DNA from: Tetrahymena thermophila SB210
Taxonomy: Eukaryota; Ciliophora; Oligohymenophorea; Hymenostomatida; Tetrahymenidae
Reading direction: 5' to 3'
NCBI RefSeq assembly: GCF_000189635.1
Contig: NW_002476357.1
Span: 36,847 to 100,846 of the forward strand
Length of the DNA: 64,000 nucleotides
Below are positions 26,581 to 38,139 of this stretch, one piece after another. The notes below the pieces were generated by a model. It saw only the letters and a list, made by a program, of their open reading frames with translations, had not been told where the DNA came from and searched no databases. The position numbers were made by a program, and so were the translations under genes. Each line of letters starts with the position of its first letter. The stretch's first letter is position 1.

Positions 26581-29209
26581 AAAGAAAAAATAAATGTAGA
26601 AAACATATGAAATGAAAAAAATAATTAATAAGGAAAGTATATTTGAAAATAAAAATATGAGTTCAATTATTAAACATAGAAATAAACGAAATTAAAGCAA
26701 GCAAAATAAAAAATAAATAAAATAAAATAAAAATTAATAAATAAATAAATTAAAAAAGTTAGCTCGTTTATTGTTTTAAATTCATTTTTATATTCAAAAA
26801 TACCATATTCCAAAATAAATTAATGCTTACATAAGATCAAGCTTCAAATTTTAGAGATTAGCACACTTTCTTAAACCAGAACCTAAACCTAATGCACCAA
26901 CTGCACCAATATGATTCTGCCTTTTGAAATATTGAAGATAAAATAAAGAGTTAATTAGTTTGTTAGTTAGAAGGAAAAAATAAGAAAGAAATCAATTATT
27001 TAATTAATAAGAAAAATAAAATTTGAAAATTAAAAAAAAGAGTTAATTAAGTTAAATAAAAATCAAATAAAAAGCTAATATATAAATATAATAAAGTAGT
27101 TAGTTAATTAGTTTTATTGTTTTAAATTCATTTTTATATTTAAATATCACAATCTTAAACAAATTAATGAACTGGTTTTACTTAAGTTTAAGTGTCAAAT
27201 TTGAGAGATTAGTGCAATTACCTAAACCAGAACCTAATTCTGAGGCACCTTCATCGCCAATTTAATTATTGCTTTTTGAATATTGTAGAAAAAATAAAAA
27301 GTTAATTAGTTTGTTTGTTTGTTTAAAGGAAACAAATAAGAAAAAATATTAAATAATGAGGAATTAGTATACTAATTAACTAAAAAAAGTAAAATTTGAA
27401 TTAAAAAATATAGTTAAATTAATAAATAAATAAACAAAGAAATAACGAACGAAAAAACAAGCAAGAAGAATAAAAAATAAATTAAATAAAAACTAATAAA
27501 TAAATAAATTAAAAGAGTTTATTAGAGAATTGTTTAAAATAAAATTTATATTCAAAAATATTACAATCCAAAACAAATTAACTTTTTTACATAAGATTAA
27601 GTGTCAAATTTGAGAGATTATCCCACTATCCTAAAGTAGAACCTAAGCCTGATGCCACTTCATCATCAATTTAACTTTGCCTTTTTAAATATTGAATAAA
27701 AATATATAGTTAATTAGTTTCTTTATTAGAAGGTAAAAATGAAGAAAAAATATGAAATAATTAGAAATAAAGGATTAATAAATAAGGATAGTAAATTTTG
27801 AAAATTAAAATATCAGTTAAATTTTTTAACAAACAAAGAAATAAATAAAAAAAGCAAGCTGATTAAATAATAAAAGCAAAAATAAATCAAATAAAACTAA
27901 TAAATAAATTAAAAAAGTTAGTTAGTTGTATTTTTTTAAATTCATTTCTATAAAACAAATAAATTGTTTTTACTAAAGTTGAAGTGTCAAATTTGAGAGA
28001 TTAGTGCACTTTGCTAAACCAGAACCTAAGTCTAATACACCTTCATTATCAATTTAATTAGAACTTTTTAAATATTGAAGAAAAAATATTTAGTTAGTAA
28101 GTAGGAAAAAATGAATAAAAAATTTGAAATATTAATAATAAGAGTAAAATTTGAAAATTATAAAAATGAGTTTAAATAATAAATAAACAAGTAAAGAAAT
28201 AAAAAAACAATCAGAATAAAAATAAAAAAAATAAATCAAATAAAAAGTTAATAAATAAATAAATTTAAAAAGAGTTGGTTATATTATTTTAAATTCAATA
28301 TTATATTAAATATGTAATAATCCAAAACAAATAAACTGTTTTTACTTAAGATTAAGTGTTAAATCAGAGAGATTAGAGCACTTTCCTATACCAGAACCTA
28401 AGCCTGATGTTATTTTAGTGTTGCTTTTTAAATATTGAAGAAAAAATAAATATAAGTAGTTATTAATTAGTTAGTTAGAAGGTTTATTTATATGAAGAAA
28501 AAATTTGAAATTGAGTTAAATAATTAATAATAAAAGTTAAATTTCAAAATGAAAAAACAAACGAGATAAATTAATAAAAAAAATAATACCAAAATAAAAA
28601 AGAAATTGGAATCCAATAAAAACTAATTAAAATGTATCAAAATCCAAAACAATTAAATTGCTTTTACCTTGGATTTAGAGTAAAGTGATTAAAGAACTTT
28701 CTTAAAATAGAACCTAAACCTTTATCATCAATTTAATTTTCGCTTTTTAAATATTGAAGAAAAAATTAAAAGTTAATTAGTTAGTTAATTAGTAAGAAGG
28801 AGAAAATGAAAAAAAAATTTTGAAATAATAAGAAAGGAATTAATTAATTAATTAATAATAAAACCAAATGTTAAAAAATAAAAAAAGTTAAATCAACAAA
28901 AAATGAAAATAATCGTGTAAATTAATTTAAAATAATTAATAAATAAAAAGAGAGAAAAATGATTTATAGATGAGAATTTCATTAGAAAAATAATATTGTA
29001 AATAACCAGTAGATTAAATATAAAAATGTTAATAAGATTGATAATAAATTAAATATACCTTTTTATCAGATCAATATGAAGAATCTAATGCGAGTAAAGT
29101 TAAGAGTTTAAAAACTTTTTTATTAATAAAATTAAATTTAAAGAATGTTAATAAAAAAATAAATGCTTACTTCTTTTAGATTGTTGAAATATTTTATCTC
29201 TTTTTACAT
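23328..29209 (-). CDS. LRR-3: 13-module split-exon leucine-rich repeat protein
   Basis: Predicted 441-aa LRR protein. Exon 1 29171-29209 (MQKEIKYFNNLKE), exon 2 29059-29114 (FLNSQLYSHQILHIDLIK). LRR exons: 28668-28742 (75 nt), 28346-28423 (78 nt), then 90-nt exons starting at 27974, 27591, 27182, 26831, 26418, 26004, 25248, 24865, 24455, 24056 and 23638; terminal exon 23328-23415 (KAKFLKSKRLITI, TGA). Total 1326 nt, in frame. The two shortened first modules have counterparts in LRR-4 (63 and 78 nt), so they look like a family-specific N-terminal cap and make LRR-4 the closest paralogue. Introns are full of (TTAG)n and (AAAT)n tracts. The intron between 25248 and 26004 carries a foldback element at about 25415-25800. 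Confidence 0.84.
25415..25800. mobile_element. Foldback (inverted-repeat) element in an LRR-3 intron
   Basis: The left arm (about 25415-25605) and right arm (about 25625-25800) are imperfect inverted copies. The left outer end ataattatttcttgag pairs with agaaataattaattat on the right. In the inner part, gaaccaacctgacaaaag, tttaatc and aatttgtttgtttc on the left match the reverse complement of the right arm. It sits in an intron about twice the usual length, which suggests insertion. No transposase is present. Its ends and any target-site duplication are not resolved. Confidence 0.55.
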
Positions 29210-29862
29210 TTATTTTTTATTTTCAAAAATATTGAATAGTAATTAATCAATCAATCCAAATTTAGTTAATTAGAAGTATATTATTAATTAAAATTTATAC
29301 CAAATTAATTTGGATTAAAAGGACAAATAAATAAATAAATAAATTATAATAATTATAAAATACAAATTTATAAATTAGCTTATACGAATAAAAAAATGTA
29401 ATGCCTCACTTATTATTAAATCTTAATATTTCTATTTAAAACTTATACTTAAAAATAATACAATAATCAAATATCGGTAATCAAATTTTGAAAAAATCTA
29501 GTAAGTTAAATTTTAATAAATTAATTTTTTTTAGAATATTTTTCTATTTTAATTTAACAATAAGGAAAATAAATCCCATTAGTCTTTTTTTTGTAAAAAC
29601 TTATTATTTAGGTATTATAAGAGGCTGAGTGTACTCAATAAGAGCTTTTTACCAATTTATATAAATTTTTAATAATTAATATTATTAATATATTTTATAT
29701 TTTTTGATTGTTCAAGCAATTTGTGACCATAAATACTGTATATATATTTTTGGTAAAATTATCTGATAATAAATACAAAATAAAATAAATAAATAATATT
29801 ATTGTATTCATTCAAATATATTTATATTTATTTATCCTTGCATTAATTTTTTATCAAGCAAA
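29210..29862. other. Intergenic between LRR-4 end and LRR-3 start
   Basis: Duplicated 5' flank of LRR-3, including the conserved block at 29301-29379 and a second shared stretch (atcggtaatcaaattttgaa, from 29473) that recurs upstream of LRR-4 near 34792. No gene seen. Confidence 0.6.
29301..29379 (-). promoter_or_regulatory. Conserved 5' flank block of LRR-3
   Basis: caaattaatttggattaaaa, an (AAAT)n run, then tacaaatttataaattagc, matching the block upstream of LRR-1, LRR-2 and LRR-4. Candidate promoter region only. Confidence 0.4.
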
Positions 29863-32800
29863 TCATATTTTTTAGACAACTAATCTTTTTAATTTAAGAA
29901 ACTTTATTTTGAATTATGATCTATTGATTTTGAAGTCACTTTTAATATAAAGTAGTGTAAATAACTAAAAAAAAAATAAATAGAATAAAATTTTTAAATA
30001 AAATATTATATTTAATTTTAAATCAATTATATTAAAAATTATCAGAATTAAAAATAAAAAGAAAAATAAATAAAATAAAAAGCTTAAAAGAGTTAGTTAT
30101 ATTATTTTAAATTTATTTTATATTCAAAATTATCACAACCCGAAATAAATAAATAAATTTTTTTTACCTTATATAAAGTGTTAAATATAAGAGATTAGGG
30201 CACTTTGATAAGCTAGAACCTAAGCCTGATGCGCCATCAATACCAATTTAAGTTCCCCTTTTTAAATATTAAAGAAAAAATAAGGAGTTTATTAGTTTGT
30301 TAGTTGGGAGGAAAAAATGAAGAAAAAATATGAAATAATAAGAAATTAATGATTAATTAATAAGAGAAGTAAAGTTTTAAAATTAAAATATGAGCTAAAT
30401 TAATAAACAAAAAAAATTAAGTTGAATAAAAAATAAAAAGAAAAATAAATAACTAATAAATAAATTATTCAGTTAAATTGTTTAAATTCATTTTATATTC
30501 AAATAACACAATCAAAAGCAAAGAAACTGTTTTTACCATAGGTCAAGTGTCAAATTTGAGAGATTAGTGCACTTTGATAAACCAGAACCTAAGCCTGATG
30601 CACCTTTGTCACCAATTTAATTAAAACTTTTAAAATTTTCAAAAAATAATAAAAAGTTAATTAGATTGTTAGTTGAAAGGAAAAAATGAGGAAAAAATAT
30701 GAAATAATAAGAAATAAATGATTTAATTAATAATAAAAGTAAAATTTTAAAATTAAATATGAGTTAAATTAACAAACAAAGAAATAAACAAAAAAAACAA
30801 GCAGAATAAAAAATAAAAAGAAAAAGAAATCAAATAAAATGTTAATAAATAAATGAGTTAGTTAAAATGATTTAAATTCATTTTTATATTCAAAAATATC
30901 GCAATCCAAAGCAAGCAAACAAACAAACAGTTTTTACCTTAGAAAAAGTGTCAAATTTGAGAGATTAGTGCACTTTGATAAGCCAGAACCTAAGCCTGAA
31001 GCTCCTTCAACACCAATTTAATTTTAACTTTTTAAATATTGAAGAAAAAATAAAAAGTTAATTAGTTTGTTAGTTGGGAGGGAGGGAGGGAAAAATGAAG
31101 AAAAAATATGAAATAATAAGAGATGAATAATATATTTGAATTAAATAAATAAACAAATTGCTTTGAAAACCCTTATCTAGACCTACAGATTAACACAAAA
31201 AAATAAATAAAATAAAATATATAAAATTGTTTTTCTATAATATAATTTAATTAAGATGTATTCTGAGTGCATATTTATGTGCGAGTATTCCATTCCATTC
31301 GTTACCAATTTAATTAGATCTTTTTAAATTTTGAAGAAGTAATAAAAAGTTAATATTTGTTAGTTGAAAGGAGAAAATGAAGAAAAATTATGAAATAATA
31401 AGAAATGAATGATTTAATTAATAATAAAAGTAAAATTTGAAAATTAAAAATATTAATTAAATGAATAAACTATGAAATAAACAAAAAAAAGCTAGCAGAA
31501 TAAAAAATAAAAAGAAAAATAAATCAAATAAAAGCTAATAAATAAATGAGTTAATTATATTGATTTTAATTCATTTTTATATTTAAAAGTAACACTATCC
31601 AAAGCAAATAAACTGTTTTTACAATAGTCTAAGTTTCAAATTTGTGAGATTAGTGCACTTTGATAATCCAAAACCTAAGCCTGATGCTCCTTCAACACCA
31701 ATTTAGTTAGAACTTTTTAAATATTATAAATGAGTTAGTTATATTTATTTAAATACATTTTTATATTCAAAAATATCACAATCAAAAACAAATTAACTGT
31801 TTTTACCCTAGTTCAAGTATCAAATTTGAGAGATTAGTGCACTTTGATAATCCAGAACCTAAGCCTGATGCACCTTCAGCACCAATTTAATTAGAACTTT
31901 TTAAATATTCAAGAAAAAAAAAAGTTTATTAGTTGGGAGGGAAAAATTTTAAAAAAAATGAAATAATAAAAAATGAATGATTTAATTAATAAGAAAATTA
32001 AAATTTTAAAATATGAGTTTAGTTAACAAACAAGGAAATAAACAAAAAAAAGCAAGCAGAATAAAAAATAAAAAGAAAAATAAATCAAATAAATAAATAA
32101 ATGATTAATTTATATTAATTTAAATTCATTTTTATATTCAAAAATATCACAATCCAAAGCAAAAAAACAGTTTTTACGTTAGAAAAAGTGTCAAATTTGA
32201 GAGATTAGTGCATTTTGATAAACCAGAACCTAAGCTTTATGCACCTTTTTCACCAATTTAATTAAAACTTTTTAAATATTGAAGAAAAAATAAAAAGTTA
32301 ATTAGTTTGTAAGTTGAATTTGAAAATTAAAATATGAGTAAAATTAATAAACAAGGAAATAAACAAAAAGAAGCAAGCACAATAAAATATAAAAAGAAAA
32401 ATAAATCAAATAAAAAGCTAATAAATAAATGAGTTAGTTATATTATTTAAATTCATTTTTATATTCAAACATAACACAATCCAAAGATAATAAACTGTTT
32501 TTACCTTAGATAAAGTGTTAAATTTGAGAGGTTAGTGCACTTTGATAAGCCAAAACATAAGCCTGATGCTCCTTCAACGCCAATTTAATTTTAACTTTTT
32601 AAATATTCAAGAAAAAATAAAAAGTTAATTAGTTTGTTAGTTGGGAGGGAGGGAGGGAGGGAAAAATGAAGAAAAAAAATGAATGAAATAATAAGAGATG
32701 AATGATTTAATTAATAAGAAAAGTAAGACTTTAAAATTAAAATATGAGTTAAATTAATAAACAAACAAGAAAATAAACAAAAAAAAGCAAGAACAATAAA

Positions 32801-34494
32801 ATATAATAAGAAAAAGAAATCAAATAAAAAGCTAATAAATAAATGAGTTAATTAAAATGATTTAAATTAATTTTAATATTCAAAAATGACATAATTAATT
32901 CAAAGCAAACAAACTGTTTTTACCTTAGGTCAAGTGACAAATTTGAGAGATTAGTGCATTTTGATAAGCCAAAACCTAAGCCTGATGCTCCTTCAACACC
33001 AATTTAATTAGAACTTTTTAAATATTATAAATTAGTTAATTATATTGATTTAAATTCCTTTTTATCTTCAAAAATATCACAATCCAAAACAAATTAACTG
33101 TTTTTACCCTAGTTCAAGTGTCAAATTTGAGAGATTAGTGCACTTTGATAATCCAGAACCTAAGCCTGATGCACCATCATCACCAATTTAATTTTTACTT
33201 TTTAATTTAGAATAAAAAATAAAGAGTTAATTCGTTTGTTCATTGAGAGGAAAAAATGAAGAAAAAATATGAAATAATAGGAGATGAATGATAAAATTAA
33301 TAAGAAAAGAAAATTTGAATATTAAAATATGAGTTAAATTAATAAACAAAGAAGTAAACAAAAAAAAGATAAAAAGAAAAATAAATCAAATAAATAGCTA
33401 ATAAATAAATAAATGAGTTAGTTATATTGATTTAAATTCATTTTTATTTTCAAAAATATCACAATCTAAAGCAAACAAACTATTTTTACTTAAGATAAAG
33501 TTTCAAGTTTAAGAGATTAACGCATTTTGATAAACCAGAACCTATACTTGATCCAACATTAATGTTACTATTTAAATATTGAAGAAAAAATAAATATACT
33601 TAGTTATTTAATTAGTTAGTTAGAAAGAAAGAATAAATGAAGAAAAACTATGAAATTGAATTAATAATTAATAATAAAAGCAAGTATTCAAAATGAAAAA
33701 TTTAAGTAAATTAATAAACTAATAAATAAAAAAAATAACAAATAGAATAAAAAAGAAAAATAAATCAAACAAGAAGCTAATAAAAAAATTATCAGAATCC
33801 AAATCAATTAAATTATTTTTACCTTCGATTAAAAAATTTTAAGAGATTAAGAAACTTTCTTAAAATAGAACCTAAACGAGTTTCGCTTTATAAACTATTA
33901 AAAAAAAATATATAATTAATTAGATAGAAGGAAAAAATGAAGAAATAATTTGTATTATAAGAAACGAATAAATTAATTAATAATAATAAAATCAAAGGTT
34001 GAAAATCAAAAAATAAGTTAAATTAGCAAAGAAAGAAAATAATCTCTAGAAAAAAAATTCCAATTAATTTTATATTTTACATATTAAAGAAAAAATACAA
34101 AGTTAAATAGTTAGTTAAAAGGACAAAAATGAAGAAAAATATCAAATATAAAAAAATAAATAATTAATAATCAAAATAAAATTAAGTGTAAATTAAATGT
34201 AAAATAATTAAAAAATATTTTGATAAATAAAAATAAATGAGAGAATATAGATGATGAGAATTTCATTTGAAAAATAGTATTGTAAATAACCTTGGGATTA
34301 AGTATAATATATATTAATAATAAGAATAATAAATTACATAGTCACTTTTGTTAGATTAATATCGAGTAACTGATGCGATTAAAGTGAAGACTTTAAAAAC
34401 TTTTTATATTAATAAAATTAAATTTAAAGAATATTATTAAAATAATAATATTTACTTCTTTTAGATTGTCAAAATATTTTATCTCTTCTGTCAT
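29863..34494 (-). CDS. LRR-4: 11-module split-exon leucine-rich repeat protein
   Basis: Predicted 375-aa LRR protein. Exon 1 34456-34494 (MTEEIKYFDNLKE), exon 2 34338-34399. LRR exons: 33823-33885 (63 nt), 33490-33567 (78 nt), then 90-nt exons starting at 33108, 32924, 32505, 32178, 31807, 31623, 30938, 30537 and 30168; terminal exon 29863-29938 (IKFLKLKRLVV, TGA). Total 1128 nt, in frame. Two introns are only 94 nt (33014-33107 and 31713-31806), while most others are about 230-380 nt. Both follow the same pattern, so a two-module block was duplicated as a unit. A further module near 31319 is broken. The exon 2 donor was chosen by phase (GTAATTTATT) and is less certain. Confidence 0.8.
31140..31319 (-). 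pseudogene. Broken LRR module inside LRR-4
   Basis: The acceptor and the first about 25 bases of an LRR exon (gttaccaatttaattagat on the plus strand, ending 31319) are preserved. They then run into unrelated sequence (about 31150-31295) with no LRR codons and no family donor. The module is probably not spliced into the product. Confidence 0.6.
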
Positions 34495-35112
34495 TTATTT
34501 TTTATTTTCAAAAATATTGAAAAATAATTAAGTGAAATTTAGTTAATTATAAGTATATTAATTAATTAATTAACTTTATATCTAATTAAATTTTATTAAA
34601 AGAAAAAATAAATATATTAATAAATTATAATAATTATCTAATATAAATTTATAAATTAGCTTTTAAGAGTTAGTTAGTTAGTTAGTTAGTTAGTTGGTTA
34701 GTTAGTTAGTTAGTTAGTTAGTGTATCACTCATTATTAAATCTTAATATTTCTATTAAAGCTTATATTTAAAAATAATACAAGAATCAAATATTGGTAAT
34801 CAAATGTTGAAAAAATATAGTAAGTAATTATGCTTTTATAAAATGTTTTTATTAAGAATATTTTTCTATTTTAGTCCTAAAATCAAAAATTCAAATTTAC
34901 TTTTTTAAAAAAATTTATATGAATTATTTATTTATTTATTATCAAAACTAACTATTTTAGTACTATATTATTTAACATAGATGTTTGATGCAAATAAATT
35001 TTACTGATGAATAGTTTTTTGATAAATATGCAAATAGATAAATATATGTTAATGAATTATTTATCATAAGCAGCAATTAATTAATATGTTTTTATATTTT
35101 ATCAATCTATCT
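34495..35112. other. Intergenic, 5' flank of LRR-4 and (TTAG)n tract
   Basis: The conserved LRR 5' block is at 34580-34660, followed by a (TTAG)n microsatellite at 34668-34721 and the shared attggtaatcaaatgttgaa stretch near 34792. The microsatellite is not the Tetrahymena telomere repeat. No gene seen. Confidence 0.6.
34580..34660 (-). promoter_or_regulatory. Conserved 5' flank block of LRR-4
   Basis: A diverged form of the block seen before LRR-1 to LRR-3 (taattaaattttattaaaag ... ataaatttataaattagc). Candidate promoter region only. Confidence 0.35.
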
Positions 35113-35181
35113 ATGGAAGAAGCTGAAAAATATTGTGTTAATATCAAGATCGTTAAAGAAAATTTGCAAAGCAATTTTGAA
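35113..35181 (+). pseudogene. Relic first exon (MEEAEKY...) in the array unit
   Basis: An open 23-codon stretch begins ATG (MEEAEKYCVNIKI) and ends exactly at a GTAAAATAAA donor-like sequence. Homologous stretches lie on the same strand at 37853-37921 (ATG changed to TTG), 40676-40743 (frame shifted) and near 49018 (badly decayed), each 3' of a TRIM-like copy. No downstream exon is recognisable before the oppositely oriented gene. It looks like the 5' end of another gene caught in the duplicated unit. Confidence 0.5.
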
Positions 35182-35354
35182 GTAAAATAAATGGCACATT
35201 TGTGTCAAAAATCATAAAATAAAAAGTAAAATAAACCATTTATGTATCAAAGTTAAATAATTAATATATAAAAATAAATTAAATAAATTTATAATAATCT
35301 TTTCGTTTTTATTCTTTACTAATTTCTTTTTAACTTTTATTGATCTCAAATTAA

Positions 35355-37160
35355 TCAATCTTTGAATTAATTAACAATTTTGGCATCTTTTATGCTTATT
35401 TATATATCAGATTATTAAAAACCTAAATAAAATCTTAAATCTTCATATTATTCAAGTTTAGATTTATGCTTATCTTCCAATCCTATTTTATACTCATAAT
35501 TAGGATAATCTGTCAATTCTAATAATTGATCTTTTAAGCACACTCGTATTTCTAGTATACCATCTTTTTTTGCTTAAAATTAGCTTACTCCTTTTAGTAT
35601 ATTATTTATTCCTTAATTATAGCTTATTTTTAAATATTCACTTTAATTCTTTAGTTCACAACTCAAGTAATCTTCCCACCCACCTCTATTTTTAGAGATA
35701 GAATTTCTCATTAGACCTACAACAAATTCGTTTCCTTCATTAATTTTTTCAAGTTATATCCTAAAAACATATTTTAAATCCTTTTGCAAATCTAAACTTG
35801 AAATACAACAAGCCCAACTATTACTATTTATTTTTGTAATTATATATTTATTATTTATATTTTTAGTTACTACGAAGGCATTTTATTCATATTCAGTTCC
35901 AACCATATTTAGATTTAAATAAAATAATCCCTTCTAAGCGAACATCATTAATTCATTTATCCTATTATCTTGCAAATTTTTAAGCAAATCAAATTTATTT
36001 TAATCTTAAATACAGTTTTAGAAATTTATCTATTTTAAGAATGGATGCATCTCAACTGTCCACTTTTCAAATTTCTAAATAAATTCTTAGTTTAAGAAGT
36101 TCATTTTAGAATTCATTATCTCATTAATTTACTTTAATTCCAACATATTCTTTGTTGAGTTTTCATACTATTAATCAGATCTTAACTATATTGAATGTTT
36201 AACATACTCTTCAATCAGATTTAGTTTTTCTTCGCTTAGTTTTGAAAATTCTATTGGCTCTTTATTTTATTAGAAAATATTATTAAATTTCAATTATTAA
36301 AGAAGAGGATTTAGCTTTTATAAACTCAAATTCAATTCATTTATAAATTAATCAGAACAAAAGTTTGATTTATTTGAAATCAACTTCATAATCAAGTCAG
36401 CTGTTATTTTATTACTATTTTGAGAGTTAATGTTAGATTGTTAAGAGTCTTAATTACTTTGATTTAGACTAATTTAAGATATATCTTAATTAAAGAAGGA
36501 AATTGAATCAATTAGAGTGAATAATTGCTATTTAATTATAGTTGGATACTCTAAATTGAAGCTTTTTTACAATTAGTTAGATTAAGTAAGTAGACTTTGC
36601 AATAATTTAGTATTTGTATCTTTTTAAGATTCTATTTGTTAGATGAATTACCTACAAAGAGTTGAATGCTCTTCGAGATTTCTTCCCTATTCATTCATAA
36701 GAAGTTGCTTAAATTAAAGGATATTTGAAATTTCTTAATATTTTTTGATAATTTGATGATTATCTATTGGGTACTTATGAGTTTCGTTGATCATTTTTTT
36801 TTAAATAATGTCTATTTTTGCTAAAAGCTATTCTTTGAACTCATTAAAGAAATCAATAATTTATTTTTCGTAATTCAACTCAGATTCTTTAGAAGTGAGA
36901 TCTATTAGGTCTTAAATAATCTTGTAATTGTTGACTGGAGGCCATTTTGGGATGATGTTGGTTTCTGCTTCTTAGAGAATCTAATCAATCATGAGAAAAT
37001 TAATTGATTTAAATTCAAGATCATGGTTGAAGCATGAAGAACAGTAGAAAAGCTGTTTGTTTTAACTTTGTTAGTTTAGAATATCATTCACTTAAACGAA
37101 TTAAAGATGCTTTTTTTGATGTTTGTGGCATTTTAGGGTCTAAAAGCTTGTTTTGTCCAT
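35355..37160 (-). CDS. TRIM-like paralogue A (Cys/His finger, coiled coil, beta-rich C-terminus)
   Basis: Single-exon, 601 aa, translated in full with no TGA before 35355. The N-terminus MDKTSFQTLKCHKHQKKH carries C11-x2-H14 and, after a Gln-rich loop, C40-x2-C43 with H46. This resembles half of a B-box zinc finger in which the middle Cys pair is missing. Residues about 85-430 are Lys/Glu/Gln/Leu-rich with likely coiled coils. From about 430 the protein is beta-rich, with W449 (SWACCISS), FVVGLMRN and DGILEIRV, reminiscent of a B30.2/SPRY-like or similar sandwich; the assignment is by pattern only. It lacks two codons near residue 428 that the other five copies have. Its function is unknown; the architecture would fit a TRIM-type ubiquitin-ligase relative without a RING. 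Start chosen at the first Met: the sequence upstream is conserved between copies, but copy D has a 1-nt deletion just before the ATG. Confidence 0.8.
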
Positions 37161-37382
37161 TTTATAACCAAGATGAAACTAAAATATTTGGAAAGAAAGA
37201 AATAGCTATTACTTTTACTAATTTTTGTAAGTATTTATAAATTTATAAATAAAATGTAAAAAAATAAAATAATCAAATATAATTGAGTAATTAAAATAAC
37301 AAATAAAAGTACTAATTAAAATCTGTTTATCTCTATCACAAATTTACTTGACAAATATTTTCTTTTAATATATCTTTTGCTG

Positions 37383-37435
37383 TATTTCAAGTATAGCTAA
37401 CCATAATATCATGATTAGTGACATACATTTCAAAT
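37383..37435. promoter_or_regulatory. Dyad element upstream of TRIM-like A
   Basis: Imperfect inverted repeat (tatttcaagtatagctaa / ttagtgacatacatttcaaat) around an ATATCAT core, about 220-275 bases upstream of the ATG. Related elements lie at the same distance before copies D, E and F. Confidence 0.4.
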
Positions 37436-37852
37436 GAATATTAAATTACTTGTTAATTTTTTTTGTATTTAGCTTAATAATTTCTTTTTCGTTTTTAAAG
37501 GAATACTAATTAATAAAAATTTTTAAAGTCTTTTTCAAATTTTTAGAATAAAAAATTTTTTTTTAATTTTTCTAACGAATGAATAATAAATTTTTTTTAA
37601 AAATTTTATATGGATTTGTACAAAATAAATTAAAAATTCAAATTTACTTTTTTAATAAATTTAAATGAATTATTTATTTATTTATTATCAAAACTAACTT
37701 GTACTATAATATTTATGATAGATTTTTTATGCAAATAAATTTTACTGATGAATAAATAGTCTTTTGATAAATATGCATAGAGATAAATATACATTAATTA
37801 ATTAATTATTTATCATAAGCATCATTTAGTTTGTTTCATATTTTATTAATCT

Positions 37853-37921
37853 TTGGCAGAAGCTGAAAAATATAGTGTTAAAATCAAGATCACTAGCGAA
37901 AATTTGCAAAGCAATTTTGAA
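37853..37921 (+). pseudogene. Relic first exon, copy 2
   Basis: Same 69-bp unit as 35113-35181 (AEAEKYSVKIKITSENLQ) with the initiator changed to TTG. It ends at a GTAAAAAATC donor-like site and lies 3' of TRIM-like B. Confidence 0.5.
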
Positions 37922-38139
37922 GTAAAAAATCATTTTTATTATTAATGTTATACTAATTAAATAAATAAAAAATAAATGCAACATTTCTGTCAAACATCAT
38001 AAAATAAAAAGTAAAATAAACCATTTATGTATCAAAGTTAAATAATCAATATATAAAAATAATTTAAATAAATTTATAATAAACTTTTCGTTTTTATTTT
38101 TTACTAATTTCTTTAGAAATTTTATTGATCTCAAATTAA

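Noticed and set aside
34668-34721. (TTAG)n tract considered as a telomere repeat
   Set aside because: Tetrahymena telomeres are GGGGTT/CCCCAA repeats. This is a tetranucleotide microsatellite like others in the LRR introns.
37034-37240. Small plus-strand frames repeated before each TRIM-like gene (also at 39825 and 42628)
   Set aside because: They are antisense to the conserved N-terminal coding region and 5' flank of the minus-strand paralogues. The minus frame continues for about 600 codons with a recognisable finger.
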